From positions 121,462 to 185,461 of the forward strand of contig MEHQ01003884.1 of NCBI GenBank assembly GCA_008828725.1: 64,000 bases of DNA. Direction: 5' to 3'. Below the pieces are notes generated by a model. That model had not been told where the DNA came from. It ran no database searches and saw only the letters and a program-made list of their open reading frames with translations. The position numbers were made by a program, and so were the translations under genes. Shown here one piece after another: positions 11,201-21,645 of the stretch. The first letter of the stretch is position 1, and each line of letters starts with the position of its first letter. Origin of the DNA: Saccharina japonica. Lineage: Eukaryota; Sar; Phaeophyceae; Laminariales; Laminariaceae.

Positions 11201-14200
11201 GTCCAGGAGCTGCTGCAAGCAAACGTCATTGAGGAGTCGCGTGCCGTTCATCTCTGGATGGAATTTATGCCATGCGCTGTCTTGTTCAACAACCTCTTCT
11301 GTAGGTAAGCGTGTTGAACGAACCGTTTTTGCTATGTTTGGGTGGAGTTACGATTCCGTCCGCAGCGCACACGAACCGTGTACATGGCAGGTTAAATTTG
11401 GCCGAAAGGTGTGATTGTGTGTGGCACCGAGCGTACTACTCGTTTATATAGGCATATGGAACCAGGCATGTCTGAGTATAGTGTTGACTCACATTACCAT
11501 CTACAAACTGGTTTGCGCATACCGCCCCATATTTCGTGAGCACCAAGTATCCACGCCGTTTTTGGGAGATTGACCGTGAAATTGGGGTCATGTGTTCCAT
11601 AAACGCATACAAACCCGTTGCCTGATGGGGTTTCTCGTTTTGTTTTGCATTTTTTCCCGCCAGGTGTTTTTTTTGTTTTTAAATGATTGGGTCTTAAGAG
11701 ACCTCATTTGTTTCCAGCGAACAAAACATAAAAATACAACACATTCGTCAACGTCTTGGCAGGGATTCTTCAGAGAACAACAGGTGTGCAAACAATCAGG
11801 TTTATTTCCAAACACTTGCATGGACATTTTGCCTTATGTGCACTAAAAGCGGGAAAAAGCAAGGCGTTGCCTGGAATGTGTTTACTTCCAGTGTGGGGTC
11901 AACTTTATACGTTAATCACGACTTCATGTTGGTCTTACGCAGTCAGCTCTTCCAAATGTGTCTGGACACGTCCTTGATCCACACAAGACATACACACAAC
12001 CGTAGTGAATCCCTGCACACCTTGAACAACCTCGCACATACTCCCGGTGCTCGCAGAAGCAACCGGGAGACTTCGCACTAGACAATCCACAATGCGGAAT
12101 GGTTCGTACCGAATTCACACCGACTAGAACAAACATTCCACGCAGCTCGCAAAGTTGAGTATCTACTATTCAATCGGTTGTACTCACAGCTGACGTATTT
12201 ATAATATTTTTATTTAATTCCGTGCCGGGTTCCCAATACACCCCAACATTCCTATGGTCGTTCCAACCAATTTTGCGTAAGATTTTTTTCCAACCACTTG
12301 TTCCCATTACTTTTTTTTTTTTTAACTTTTTTTCAGCTATTTCCAATTTTCAATGTGTGGTTGAAAACAATCCAACCATTATCGTGTTTTCAGCCATTTA
12401 AAAATGTACCCCAACCCCATATTCCCACCTTACTCCATACAACCCGCTCCCGGGGTGACATCGTGTCTGCATCGTGTTACAAGCACCCACCAACATAGCC
12501 CCCTTCCCACACATAACGTTTCTGCCCTTGCCTGATATTCCCGCGTATCTTGTAGCGTCCTGATCCCCGTGTCTAGGTATTATGGTTGGCACGGCGCCGA
12601 AAATAGGTTTGTGGTGCCATTAGAGGGGAAGGAATATGAACCCGTCGATGAAAAGGAAGGGGTCTGCGACTACGCTCAGGAGGGCGGGGATGTAGCGGAG
12701 ATGTTCGGGGAATTCTGCAGGCAGAGCTTGTGTATGGAGAGCTGGGAATTCATCATGGACTCCATGGCTTACAAGGTACCTTCTCGCTTACGACCAAAAC
12801 CAACCACACGAACGCACTACAAAACAATTGCCAAAAACTTGCTAGTCAACGATATACCAAGTGTTACAAGGTACTCGAAGGGTATGCTTAGGGTCGTTCT
12901 TATCGAGCATCTTTTCCCCATAATTTCCAATATTTTTTCCCAAAAATAAAAGGAAATCTTGGAAACCTTGGGAATATTGGAAATATTGGCGATTCTTCAG
13001 AGGGGAGAATGTTTGGAAGGCTTCACGTTCCAATAAATGGGGGGAAAAAATGAAAACAAAATGGAAAAATAAAAAATTGGGCGAAAAACAATATTTTGGA
13101 AATTTTGGAAATTTTGGAAAATTATGGCTCCGATAAGAATGGCCCTTACATTCGTAAGGGTACATCGACAATACAACAGCAGACGATACATTATATAACG
13201 CACGTGCCAAGGTACTACAGTAGAGACGAACACAAGGTTCCGCGTTGCCAAGACAAGGTGAACAGTATACGTTCGCACGACAACGACACTGGTCCAATCA
13301 AATACGCCCCGGCCCCGTTCTTTTGGCTTCACCTGATCCAGAAATTGGCCGACCCGCACGAGCAGTTCACGTGCTTCCTCCGCATCGTGGAGCAGTACCT
13401 TCGGCCCACGTCCCCGCAGGAAGTGAACCTCGGTAGCAAGATGCAAGGCCGACTGCTGTCATTTCAGGAAATGTGAGAATGGTGTTACCCGTGACAAACC
13501 AAGTGCAATGCAGTGCCAAGACATAACCTAAAGGGGGCATCATGGTCCCCAAATACTATGTACTAATAGCGATAGGGGTAGCACTTTTTTTGGCCAAACT
13601 ATTTCTGACTGGCGGAGCTCCTTGACCTACAGGAATCGGTCCAATCGACGCCAAATTGGGGTTTAAAATATGTCTGTAGAGGTACAGGCCATGCCATTGT
13701 TCGTCGGAGCGCGCTTTCATGTGGCTTATGCGTGACTTACTAATAGTACTAACGACTTAGTAATAGTATTCATTACTTACTAGACGTGGTACTAACGACT
13801 TACTAACAGTACTCTTAATAGTGACTTACTAATACCACTAAGAATTTCTTAATAGTACTAATGACGTACTAGTAGTACCAATGACTTACAAACAGTACTA
13901 ATGACTTACAAACAGTACTAACGACTTACTAATAATACCAATGACTTGCATATAGTACTAATGACAAATTGTCGGGACTAATGACTTACTACAGTACAGG
14001 ACACCTAGCAAGAAACGGGAAATTTGGTCCAGGCTGGGTTTCTTATTTGAGAGTGGGTCATTTCTACACTCATTTCAAGATAACGTCTCCTGTTTTTTTC
14101 CCCTCTAAAAGACAGCCTGGCTTTCTTGTTGGCCTGTTTCTTACTACAGTAGGTGTCCTGTCCTGTGCTAGTAATGATGGCTCACTAATAGTACTGATGA

Positions 14201-15302
14201 CTTACTATTAATAGTAGTACCAATGACTTACTAGTAGTACTAATGACTGGCTAATAGCACTACTGTAATTACTTAATAATAGTACCATGACTTACAAATA
14301 GTATGGAGCTCCTCAACGGCGGAACCTCGTAAACTAGTAGGTGCATCTCTATCGTAGCGTGCCTCTCTTGCGGGATGCAGACCCCGCCCCCCTCTACAGA
14401 ACGCCGTCTCTCCGTTTCGTGAAACCTTTCGTTGCACACATGAAAACATCGCAGGGAAGATTTTACAAGCCTGGATAAGGTCACGAGAGACACCATTCTC
14501 GAGGAACCGGTCGGTGAAATCGTCCTGATGCTCGAACAGAACGTCCTGGCCAAGTTCAAGCACTCTCCCGCGATGCAAGAGCTCAAGCAGATGAAACTCG
14601 TGGAAAAAGGTGGGCAACAAAACAAGAGGCTACGAATGCTCCATGACACGCAGGCGCCTGCATACGGGCGACGATAAAACGATCAACACGAGACCGCTTG
14701 CACAATCCCCCATAAAAATATGTCCGGTAGGCTAGATGTAAAGTCGTCGTGCTCATCGTCAACAGCCCTCGTAGTTGGCCTCAGGGCTGTCGCAACGAAT
14801 GGGTGGGATCGCTTTTCACCGATGCAAGGATATTTGGTTGAAAATAATGTTACCCATTTGATGAATTTGGTAGCATGACCTACAGCAATGATATTTTTGC
14901 TGCAAATTATTCCACTCGGTATCACAGGCAAGACCTGTGGCACGCGACAGCACGAGCCTGTCATCACGTACCGATGACGTATCTCGCAAGCAAGCTGCTA
15001 CCCCCCCCCCCCCCCCGCCCATTCCGCGCCTTGTGCGCATGCAACCTCCCCTCCTTCTCCCACTTCGAACGGCTCACCGCTATCCTTTCTGCATGTTGCT
15101 GTGTTTTGTCGTTGTGTGGCGTGACCACCCAGAGTTTCTATCAGCGCAGGGTGTGGCAGATGGGGATGCGGGCATGCTGGAGTTAATGGCAAGCGTTTCC
15201 ATTGGGAGGATGAGATCTCCGATCGCCCGTGGTGGCGCTGACGAGCACCGGAGATCCACAAGTGCAAGGCAATCAACTATTTCGCGGCCATCAAGTGCTT
15301 AG
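5264..15302 (+). CDS. 7TM-RGS receptor beta, complete 8-exon gene
   Basis: This is a predicted 450-aa membrane receptor with a C-terminal RGS domain, which in known families accelerates GTP hydrolysis on G-alpha. Exons are A 5264-5507, B 9038-9230, C 10224-10393, D 11187-11304, E 12577-12775, F 13342-13472, G 14455-14609 and H 15160-15302. The sum is 1353 bp, in frame, with GT-AG junctions. Helices 1-2 and part of 3 are in A, 3-4 in B, 5 (and a weak 6) in C and 7 in D. The RGS domain spans about residues 280-392: FCRQSLCMESWEF (E), RPTSPQEVNLGSKM (F), LMLEQNVLAKFKHSP (G). The tail in H is Ser/Thr-rich (STSARQSTISRPSSA). An in-frame ATG at 5231 could add 11 residues, but only the ATG at 5264 is conserved. 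The first intron is 3.5 kb and repeat-filled. The G-alpha partner and ligand are unknown. Confidence 0.85.
5508..6739. other. Beta intron 1, left part, no gene seen
   Basis: This is intronic sequence of beta. It holds a CT/CA microsatellite at 6174-6214. A 116-codon open frame on the minus strand (6343-6693) starts with ATG and has no recognised domain, and I do not call it a gene. Confidence 0.4.
6174..6214. repeat. CA/CT microsatellite
   Basis: ACACACAC followed by CTCTCTCC and further CT and CA units, within beta intron 1. Confidence 0.7.
6740..7870. repeat. Tandem array of ~175-225 bp units
   Basis: Diverged tandem units each contain GCTGGCTCC-ATGAGCC, then ATCAGCCGATGGGGTTG, TTTCCACACC, GACCCGGGG, GTCCCCGGGTTGTTG and a TGATC-A-GGGA stretch before TATCGTCCCCGGG. 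The GCTGGCTC landmark occurs near 6870, 7094, 7302, 7498 and 7672, so spacing shrinks from 224 to 174 bp. About five to six units are present. GGGGAC/GTCCCC pairs inside each unit could fold. The array occupies the large first intron of receptor beta. No coding potential is evident. Confidence 0.75.
7871..9037. other. Beta intron 1, right part
   Basis: No gene is recognised. Positions 8165-8215 resemble 6728-6760 (CTGAACGGA-AT-TAAGGACCAT), so a fragment of the upstream array extends here. A telomere-like stretch lies at 8795-8824. Confidence 0.4.
8795..8824. repeat. Interstitial telomere-type repeat (TTAGGG)
   Basis: GGGGTTAGGGTTAGGG followed by further GTTAGGG and GTTGGGGG units, about four units in beta intron 1. 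It is too short to be a functional telomere. Confidence 0.65.
9830..10036. mobile_element. MITE family H, copy 1
   Basis: A 207-bp element has terminal inverted repeats GGGTCGTTCTTATCGAGCA / TGCTCGATAAGAACGACC-type and is flanked by TTA on both sides (9827-9829 and 10037-10039). The interior is A/T-rich with many GGAAA/TTTCC blocks and no gene. TIR and a 3-bp TWA target duplication suggest the PIF/Harbinger group. Inserted in beta intron 2. Confidence 0.75.
12891..13145. mobile_element. MITE family H, copy 2
   Basis: A 255-bp relative of the 9830 element: left end GGGTCGTTCTTATCGAGCA, right end GCTCCGATAAGAATGGCCC, flanked by TTA at 12888-12890 and 13146-13148. It lies in the beta intron between exons E and F. 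Confidence 0.75.
13733..14305. repeat. ~20-bp tandem repeat ACTTACTAATAGTACTAATG
   Basis: Imperfect copies of a roughly 20-bp unit fill 13733-13990 and resume at 14165-14305. They are interrupted by an inverted-repeat insertion. The array lies in the beta intron between exons F and G. A similar TACTATTAGTAAGTCA motif appears once near 25055, inverted, close to gamma. Confidence 0.75.
13997..14160. mobile_element. Short inverted-repeat element D, copy 1
   Basis: About 164 bp begin CAGGACACCTA and end TAGGTGTCCTG, with sub-terminal AAGAAAC / GTTTCTT blocks, splitting the 20-bp tandem array. A diverged relative (TTTCTTATTTGAGA core) is found at about 62957-63105. No coding capacity. Confidence 0.6.
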
Positions 15303-17795
15303 TTCATCGTGAAGGGGGCTTTGTTCGTTCGCCCAGGTTCCCGTACGTAACTGTTCCCTTCTTTCGGGCCTAGAGGGGCTTGACTGGATCACTGACCTGC
15401 GCTTGGAAGTGCGTTGAACACGATGCGTATCACTGACTGTTGCATCGACGAGGTTTGACAGCTACCTGGTATGCCTGGTGCACGCTCCGATGTTTTCAAG
15501 AGGGGCGCTTTAAGTAAACGCATTGGCGTCGGGCATGAGGCATCCGATAAACATTCGGATGAGTTGGGGAGAGAGAAGTGAGCGCTCTGTCCGGGTGCTG
15601 ATGGCACGGACAGCAACCAACCGGCGCTTAATCTGAGTATTGAGATAACGCTCCCTGCGCACCCCCGAAGGTGTGTGTATGTCGACTTCCGAGTCAACCT
15701 TTAAGCCTCCACATAAGTGTGGCTTGGTACAAACTCGATCAAGCAGACCGAAGACGGAAGCGTTTCGTCACTCGTGTTGTCTCCTGGTTGTGGTGCCAAG
15801 GCCGGAGCCTGAGCCCAAACTCATTTTTAGTCGGCCGCTGTACGCACCGAAATCACTTTTTTCAAAGCTTGTAGAGGATAACAAAGCTTAAATTATCTCC
15901 TCCCAGGCGACGGCCAAGATCAGATCTCCTTTGTGAGTGATCTGAAACGGGGGGCATGCAATTTTTTTGTCGACCCATCAACCGCCGGTGACGCCTGGAC
16001 GCTAAACGCGCCGGAGCAATAACACCGGTGCACATTTCTACTGAACACGTCCCCGCCGAGCCTGTTGCACTCACCGACGAACACCACGCATGATTGTTTG
16101 TAGATCGTCTCCCTAGGGCAAGTAGGAACCCTCGCTTCCGTTCTTGGTTCCAGGTGGAGTGTGTCTGAACGCACCGCGAACAGAGGATATCGGCAGGAAC
16201 CATGGCGGTGGGTCCGATCAGTGATATTTTTTCGCGGTAAACAGGAACCCGACGCGTGTTGTTTTGGACTGAGCACCAAACACAACCCAAACAAGCTCTC
16301 GCAGAAGTCAGCTTGTTGGTTTGAGCTGGGAGGCAGCGAGCCATCGGTGGCGGCGCGCGACCCTTCCCTTGACGCCCACTGTGTGGGAAAGCGCAGGCAG
16401 CACAAAACCAAAAGCATGTTGAGGCAAAAGAAGCAATCGGCGATGCCCCTCGCTGTTTCAGGCTGCGCTGTGCCTGGGCGTTTACGTTGACCCTGGTGCC
16501 GCAAGCACATCGATACGACAGAGAAAAGCAGTATCGCAAATGCCGATCGTCGAAACAATTGAGAGTGGCTACCGACACCAAAATATCGGCATTACCTTTA
16601 TATATTGCACCTAACTCTACAGAACAGCTCTAGGTAGGCTATACTTATCTAGATAGGTGGTCAACCAAGTGTTTCAAAACCAAGTGTTCCGACTGGACAG
16701 GCCATTTTCACGTGGAGGGTTGGCGATTGGCAGGTGAAGCGGGCGGCTGACCTTTCACAGCGGCAGGGGGGGGGGGGGGGGCAGAAGGTGCAGCATTGCA
16801 GCTCACGGTTTCGAGACGCACCCTGCCAATGTATGGGGCCTCTGCCGACACCATAGCGCGGGAGGTCTGCATCGAATGAAACATCATGAAAGTGCCCTGA
16901 GTCCACAACACGCGGACGTGCACCGTGTTGCTTGCGCCTGCAGACACGCCACCGCCGCCAGTACGCCAAAGCTAGTTCGTTTTTCGGGAAAACTGGAGAA
17001 GACCTCGACCGATACATGCTTCTACTTTCCACTCCCCCACCCGTCTTTTCCCCTCCCCCAATCCCGCTCCCTCCGCCGTGGTACGTCAAGCGAGTCACGC
17101 CTTTTTCGAGTTTCGAACGCTAGTCTTCCGGTCCGACCTAGCGACTCCCTTCACCCCAGCGTTAACACCTCGGGGACGTAATTCCGGTGGACTCTCCCCA
17201 AATTATTCCTTGCACTTAAGCCTAGGCGTCAAAAATGAAGAAATTCACTGCACCGAGGCGCGCGCGACGCTCAGTGAATTCAAGCCAAGGTGATAGCCGA
17301 ACGGCAAGGAACCGTTGCATCCCTATTTTTCCCGTCTTTCTTGGCCCACCAAACTCAACAATGGGTAGCAAACCCCTTCTTCGTCACCGTATGTGCGCGA
17401 TATCGCTGTTGGCCGCCCCTGTGTGGCCTTCACTCTGTCGGTCGTGACGAACACAAAACAAAAAAACTAAAATATTGTTTTTAAGGGGGACATCGGGCGG
17501 GGGAACAGCCATGGAAAAAGCGAGATTCGATTTTGTTTAGCTTTCAAACACACGCGGGGAGCTTCGTGGTGGCTGCAGCTGCGGTTGCCGCAACGTTCGC
17601 AGCTTCCACCCAGCCGATCGCCGCTGTAGCCCCTCAGATGAGGCAGCCTACGCCACGAGCGGTTGCCCGTCACACATCCCACCACACACCACGTTCTCTT
17701 TCCAGAAGCGTGCTCCTATTTTCCCTGAGCCTCCTTACGTAAGGAACTCCGGACCCCCGCCAACGGCCGAACTTGATAAGCATTGTAAGCTGCTG
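15303..17795. other. Region downstream of beta, no recognised gene
   Basis: Long open frames overlap here on both strands and in several frames (for example 239 codons on the minus strand at 15862-16581, Cys-rich, non-ATG start). None shows a known domain, and simultaneous openness in three frames argues against calling any of them. The 3' UTR of beta should lie in the first few hundred bases. A 17-G homopolymer lies near 16766-16782. Confidence 0.4.
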
Positions 17796-17798
17796 TAA

Positions 17799-18059
17799 AG
17801 GCCATTCTCATCGAGCAAACGTTTTTTCCATAGTTTCCAACATTTATTTTCCAAAAACAAAGAGGGAAAAGAGGGAAAAGAGGGAAAAGAGAAAACATTT
17901 TCAAAGTTTGGAAATTCTTCAGAAGGCTTCGAGTTCCAATAAATGGGGGAGGGGGGCGGGGGGGAACCCGGAAAACATGGAAAATACAGAAAATTGCGCG
18001 AAAACAATATTGGAAATTTTGGGATTTTTGGAAGTTCATGGCTCCGACAAGGATGGCCC
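17799..18059. mobile_element. MITE family H, copy 3
   Basis: A roughly 260-bp diverged copy: left end AGGCCATTCTCATCGAGCA, right end GGCTCCGACAAGGATGGCCCT, with the same AATAAATGGGG-GG interior block as copy 2 (near 13034). Flanks TAA/TGA suggest a mutated 3-bp duplication. Confidence 0.65.
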
Positions 18060-18657
18060 TGAGCCCGATATCCAATCCTATGGGTTGGGTATCTACCGCA
18101 CTATAAAGGTATTGAATCCCTGGGGAGGTTAGGTACGTAGCTACAAATGCGGTATGGGGCGAGCCCGACTACCATGCAGGTTTGAGACGAGACGCAACTC
18201 AGTTACTCACAGTTTTGATGCTTGAAGTCTTACATTTATTATCACTTCCTGTGCTCAGAGAATTCTGGCACAGAGGGGCGGCAAACAATGATTTGCCGAT
18301 GCGTGTTTCATCGGAAACACGCCACGTCAACAATAGAGGGGAAACGGGGATACCATGAATACCATGACACAAGCCCACCCCGAAGGGCAGTATATGTAGA
18401 TGCATATAAATCAGGAGGGTACAAAATCCATCCAGAAAATTCTGAGAAATGGATCGAAGATACTGTGCTTCACAACCCCCTCCCACACCTCTATAACTTG
18501 TAAGGCGAAAGCCTGGTAAATCCGAAGGAAAAAAAATAATCTGCAACTTTACAGAAGAATACTCGAGGGAACGAAAGGTACGCCGGCACGCAATGTTGGC
18601 AAGAAAAAGGTTCCAGCCATGAATACCATGACAGCACCATGTTGCAAAATACACGAT

Positions 18658-19310
18658 GGCGCGTGCTACGATAGAGAAACGTAGCACTTTTTGGTTGAAA
18701 CTCTTTCTGAATGACGGTGCTCCTTGAACCCATAATCTTCGGAATTCAATTTTTGTGATGCAATATGTTTCATTTTATACTTAGGGCCCGTATTAACGAA
18801 GATTAAAAAAAAAAATGGGAGAAAAAAAAAAAACAAATGATCTTTTCATTGGTCAACACACGCACCAGCGCCAAATATTAGGATCTTGGGGTATAATCTT
18901 GGGTGGTGGTGCGGGTTCTGACCAATGAAAAGCGGATTTGATTTTTTTTTTTCCAAGTTGATTTTTTTTTTTTTCTTCGTTAACACGGGCCCTTACGACC
19001 ATGAGATTGTTCATCGGGTATATATATATAGCACTTTTCGTTTCCCCCAAAGACGCATGCTACGATAGAGGTGCACAAGGTTTTTTCTGAGCTTCTCACT
19101 TAAGTAGCGTCACACCTCACCGAAAAAAATGATTTTGGAAGAAAATAAAAGTGAATATATAAGTGCTGCCGGATGCGAAATATCCTGACCGAAGTATACT
19201 CTGAAACCTTATTCGTCACAAAAATGAAAGTCCGACGAATTTGGGTTAAGGAGCCCGATCGTTCAGAAAACGATCTAGCCAAAAAGTGATACCTCTACCG
19301 TAGCACGCGT
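18658..19310. mobile_element. Inverted-repeat element R1, copy 1
   Basis: Left end GGCGCGTGCTACGATAGAG and right end CTCTACCGTAGCACGCGTCC are mutual inverted repeats. Similarity continues inward for about 100 bp (CACTTTTTGG, TTTCTGAA, GGGCTCCTTAACCC). The copy is interrupted by MITE G-a at 18784-18992. An uninterrupted relative at 26583 shows the empty site. No transposase-like frame is seen. Confidence 0.6.
18784..18992. mobile_element. MITE family G, copy a
   Basis: A 209-bp element with ends GGGCCCGTATTAACGAAG / CTTCGTTAACACGGGCCC is flanked by TTA (18781-18783, 18993-18995). Compared with the R1 copy at 26583, where the sequence reads TATACTTAAGACCA without interruption, this confirms a TTA target duplication. 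The interior contains TTTTCATTGGTCAACACACG and its inverted partner. Confidence 0.8.
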
Positions 19311-19571
19311 CCAAAACTCATTTTTTGGAGTTATAGGGTTAGAGCTTCTCAATCGACCACCCTCAGAAAGATAGTGGCGCACCTGCATGCAGGCCACCGT
19401 AGCATGGGTCACAATAATATCGTATCTGATCGCGCAAGGTGTTGGTTGGGTGGGGTTTTCTTCAGTTGAGAGGGAGCTCCGTCGGGGGCACGGGGACGCG
19501 TGTGCTACGCTATTAGAGGTGTACCTTATTTTGTTGTTTTTTTCGGTTTCTGAATGACGGGTCTCTCCTTA

Positions 19572-20401
19572 GGGCCTGTTTTAACGAGTATGAAATAAAT
19601 TCAATTTGGCAAAAATAAAATTCAAATACGCTTTTCATTGGTCAACACACGCACCAGCATCAAAGATTAGGATCTTGGGGTCTAATCAATTTGAATTGGA
19701 CGAAAAAACCACGAAGGTCCCAGGACCTTCTTTTCCAAAGAATTCAAATCAAATTGAGGAGTTGGCCCGACTTGGACCGGCATGTCCACGGTGGGCAAAC
19801 GCCCCCGGTACAATCTGGTCATTTCTTGGTGGCATCGATGACCACGACCGAGGCGACAACACGTGAACCACAACCCGAGGCCACCGGGACAACAGCCGCG
19901 CCCACGCCTATAGACCATAGCACAGCGTACCCCGGCGGTGGCGCCTCAAAACCAATCATGGCGGTCGCAATCCCAACTTTTCAACCAGCTCGATGCTCCA
20001 ACCCGATAAAAAACCGAGCGATCGACCCAAAAACAGCATGATACGCTCAAGACTTCGATAACACCATCACCGCCCCTGTCTCGCCCGTGGCGTTCCAGGG
20101 ATCCCTACGCCCACCCAGGAGACCCTGAGAGCGATAGCTTCCTAGCCTGGGCGGTCAAAAGCAAAAGTATGCTGGCGGCGGCGCGCACGCGTCGACGCAT
20201 GCTTTCCCTCTCGTCTCCTCTCGTCGACTTTTTTCACCTGGGCGCTGTGACGCATGCTGCGTTTTTTCGATTTCATAAATATTTGAACGAGCAATTCACT
20301 ATTCCCCATAGGACGCAAACCACTTTTTTTTTGCGAAATCACATTCAAATAGGCTTTTATTTTCCAAATTGAATTTTTGCTGTCTTCGTTAAGATGGGTC
20401 C
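19572..20401. mobile_element. MITE family G, copy b, with ~600 bp foreign insert
   Basis: The ends match family G (GGGCCTGTTTTAACGAG left, CTTCGTTAAGATGGGTCC right), flanked by TTA on both sides (19569-19571 and 20402-20404). Length is 830 bp, against about 209 bp for copy a. The middle (about 19760-20280) is unrelated to the other family members and GC-richer. It includes an open frame with TTTEATTREPQPEATGTT-type composition. This looks like a MITE that acquired host or other transposon sequence; its source is not identified. Confidence 0.6.
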
Positions 20402-20405
20402 TTAA

Positions 20406-20782
20406 GGGCCCGTTTTAACGAAGAAGAAAAAAAAAACAATTTGGAAAATATATATATTCAAATCCGCTTTTCATTGGTCAAAACACGCACCAGCACCAAA
20501 GATTATAGGATCTTGGGGCATAATATTTGGTGCTGGTGCGTGTGTTGACCAATGAAAAGCGAATTTGAATTTTATTTTTTTTCCAAATTGAATTTATTTT
20601 ATACTCGTTAATACGGGCGATTCAAATTCGCTTTTCATTGGTCAACACACGCACCAGCACCAAATATTATGCCCCAAGGTCCTATAATCTTTGGTGCTGG
20701 TGCGTGTGTTGACCAATGAAAAGCGGATTTGAATTAAAAAAAATCCAAATTGAATTTTTTTCTTCTTCGTTAAAACGGGCCC
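20406..20782. mobile_element. MITE family G, copy c (double hairpin)
   Basis: Ends GGGCCCGTTTTAACGAAG / CTTCGTTAAAACGGGCCC are flanked by TAA (20403-20405, 20783-20785). The interior contains two successive near-perfect hairpins (20458-20569 and 20621-20735) separated by an internal right-end sequence (CTCGTTAATACGGGC), so it may be a fused dimer of two MITEs. It abuts copy b at the same target. Confidence 0.75.
20458..20735. repeat. Two large hairpins with CATTGGTCAACACACGCACC arms
   Basis: Each hairpin has arms of roughly 45-50 bp (CGCTTTTCATTGGTCAACAC, then GCACCAGCACCAAA) around a short loop containing AGGATCTTGGGG or GCCCCAAGGTCCT. They are internal parts of MITE G-c. Single-stranded or RNA forms would fold strongly. 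Confidence 0.7.
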
Positions 20783-21387
20783 TAACCCAAACTCGTCGGA
20801 GTTTATTTGTTACAAGTTGCAGTATTTTCCATAGTATGTATACTTGGGCCGTGGGATTGTTTCCTCAGGTAGGTGCGTACGAGTATCTATTTTATGTTTC
20901 TCCCCAAAATCAGTTTTCGGTGAGTGTGTACGAGCTGGTTCCAGCGATAAAGCGTGAGATTTATTCCACCTTCGGGCAACAAAAACTGGAATACGTTGAT
21001 ATTTTTCTATACGAAAGATATCCACATACATACCCGCATGAACGGAGGGGAACAAACAAATCGCTGAAGAAATTTTTGGCGTACGAGTTGTAGTTCGCGA
21101 GGTATGGACATTTTTTGTATTACTTGCGGAGGCGTTGTTATATAGGGGTTGAAACTGTCTATATATAAATTCGTATGTAGGCCATAATTCGGCCAAAAAT
21201 CGTCGAATAATTCGACACTAGAAGTGTTGACCATGATCGTATCAACAAGGGGAAGATGTTTGTGACATTTGTTTTGTTCTGCGAAGCATGCAAGGCTGAT
21301 ATATTTATCGCCTTCCAAAGTACTAGACTTCAACATGAATCGGGAACAATTTTCGAGTACTTTCACGGGAATCATTTTTGCACCTTG

Positions 21388-21645
21388 GTTTTTGAGAGTT
21401 GAAAAACGAAATTTGGCATGGTTGTGCGTCATGACAAGACAAACAAACTGACGGCTGGTCTTTTTTAAGATTTTATTTTCGTGAATTAGGGAGGGTTAAA
21501 GTTGCCGGAAAAAAAACAGAAAAAAATCAGAAAAATGTATCCCAAGAACCAAAAAAAAGAAAAAAGAAAAAACATTAATCAGCTTTTTCATCTTGTCATG
21601 ACGCACAACCATGCCAAATTTCGTTTTCCAACTCTCAAAAATCAA
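21388..21645. repeat. Inverted repeat with ~150-bp loop
   Basis: The arm at 21388-21438 (TTTTTGAGAGTTGAAAAACG ... TGTGCGTCATGACAAGA) is repeated in reverse complement at 21594-21645. Both arms, read outward from the loop, give an ATG frame beginning MTHNHAKFRF, so mirrored open frames run from the loop in both directions. The leftward frame reaches 141 codons. Confidence 0.65.

Noticed and set aside
15862..16581. 239-codon Cys-rich minus-strand frame.
   Set aside because: Opens at a non-ATG codon; a second minus frame and a plus frame are open over the same bases; no domain recognised.
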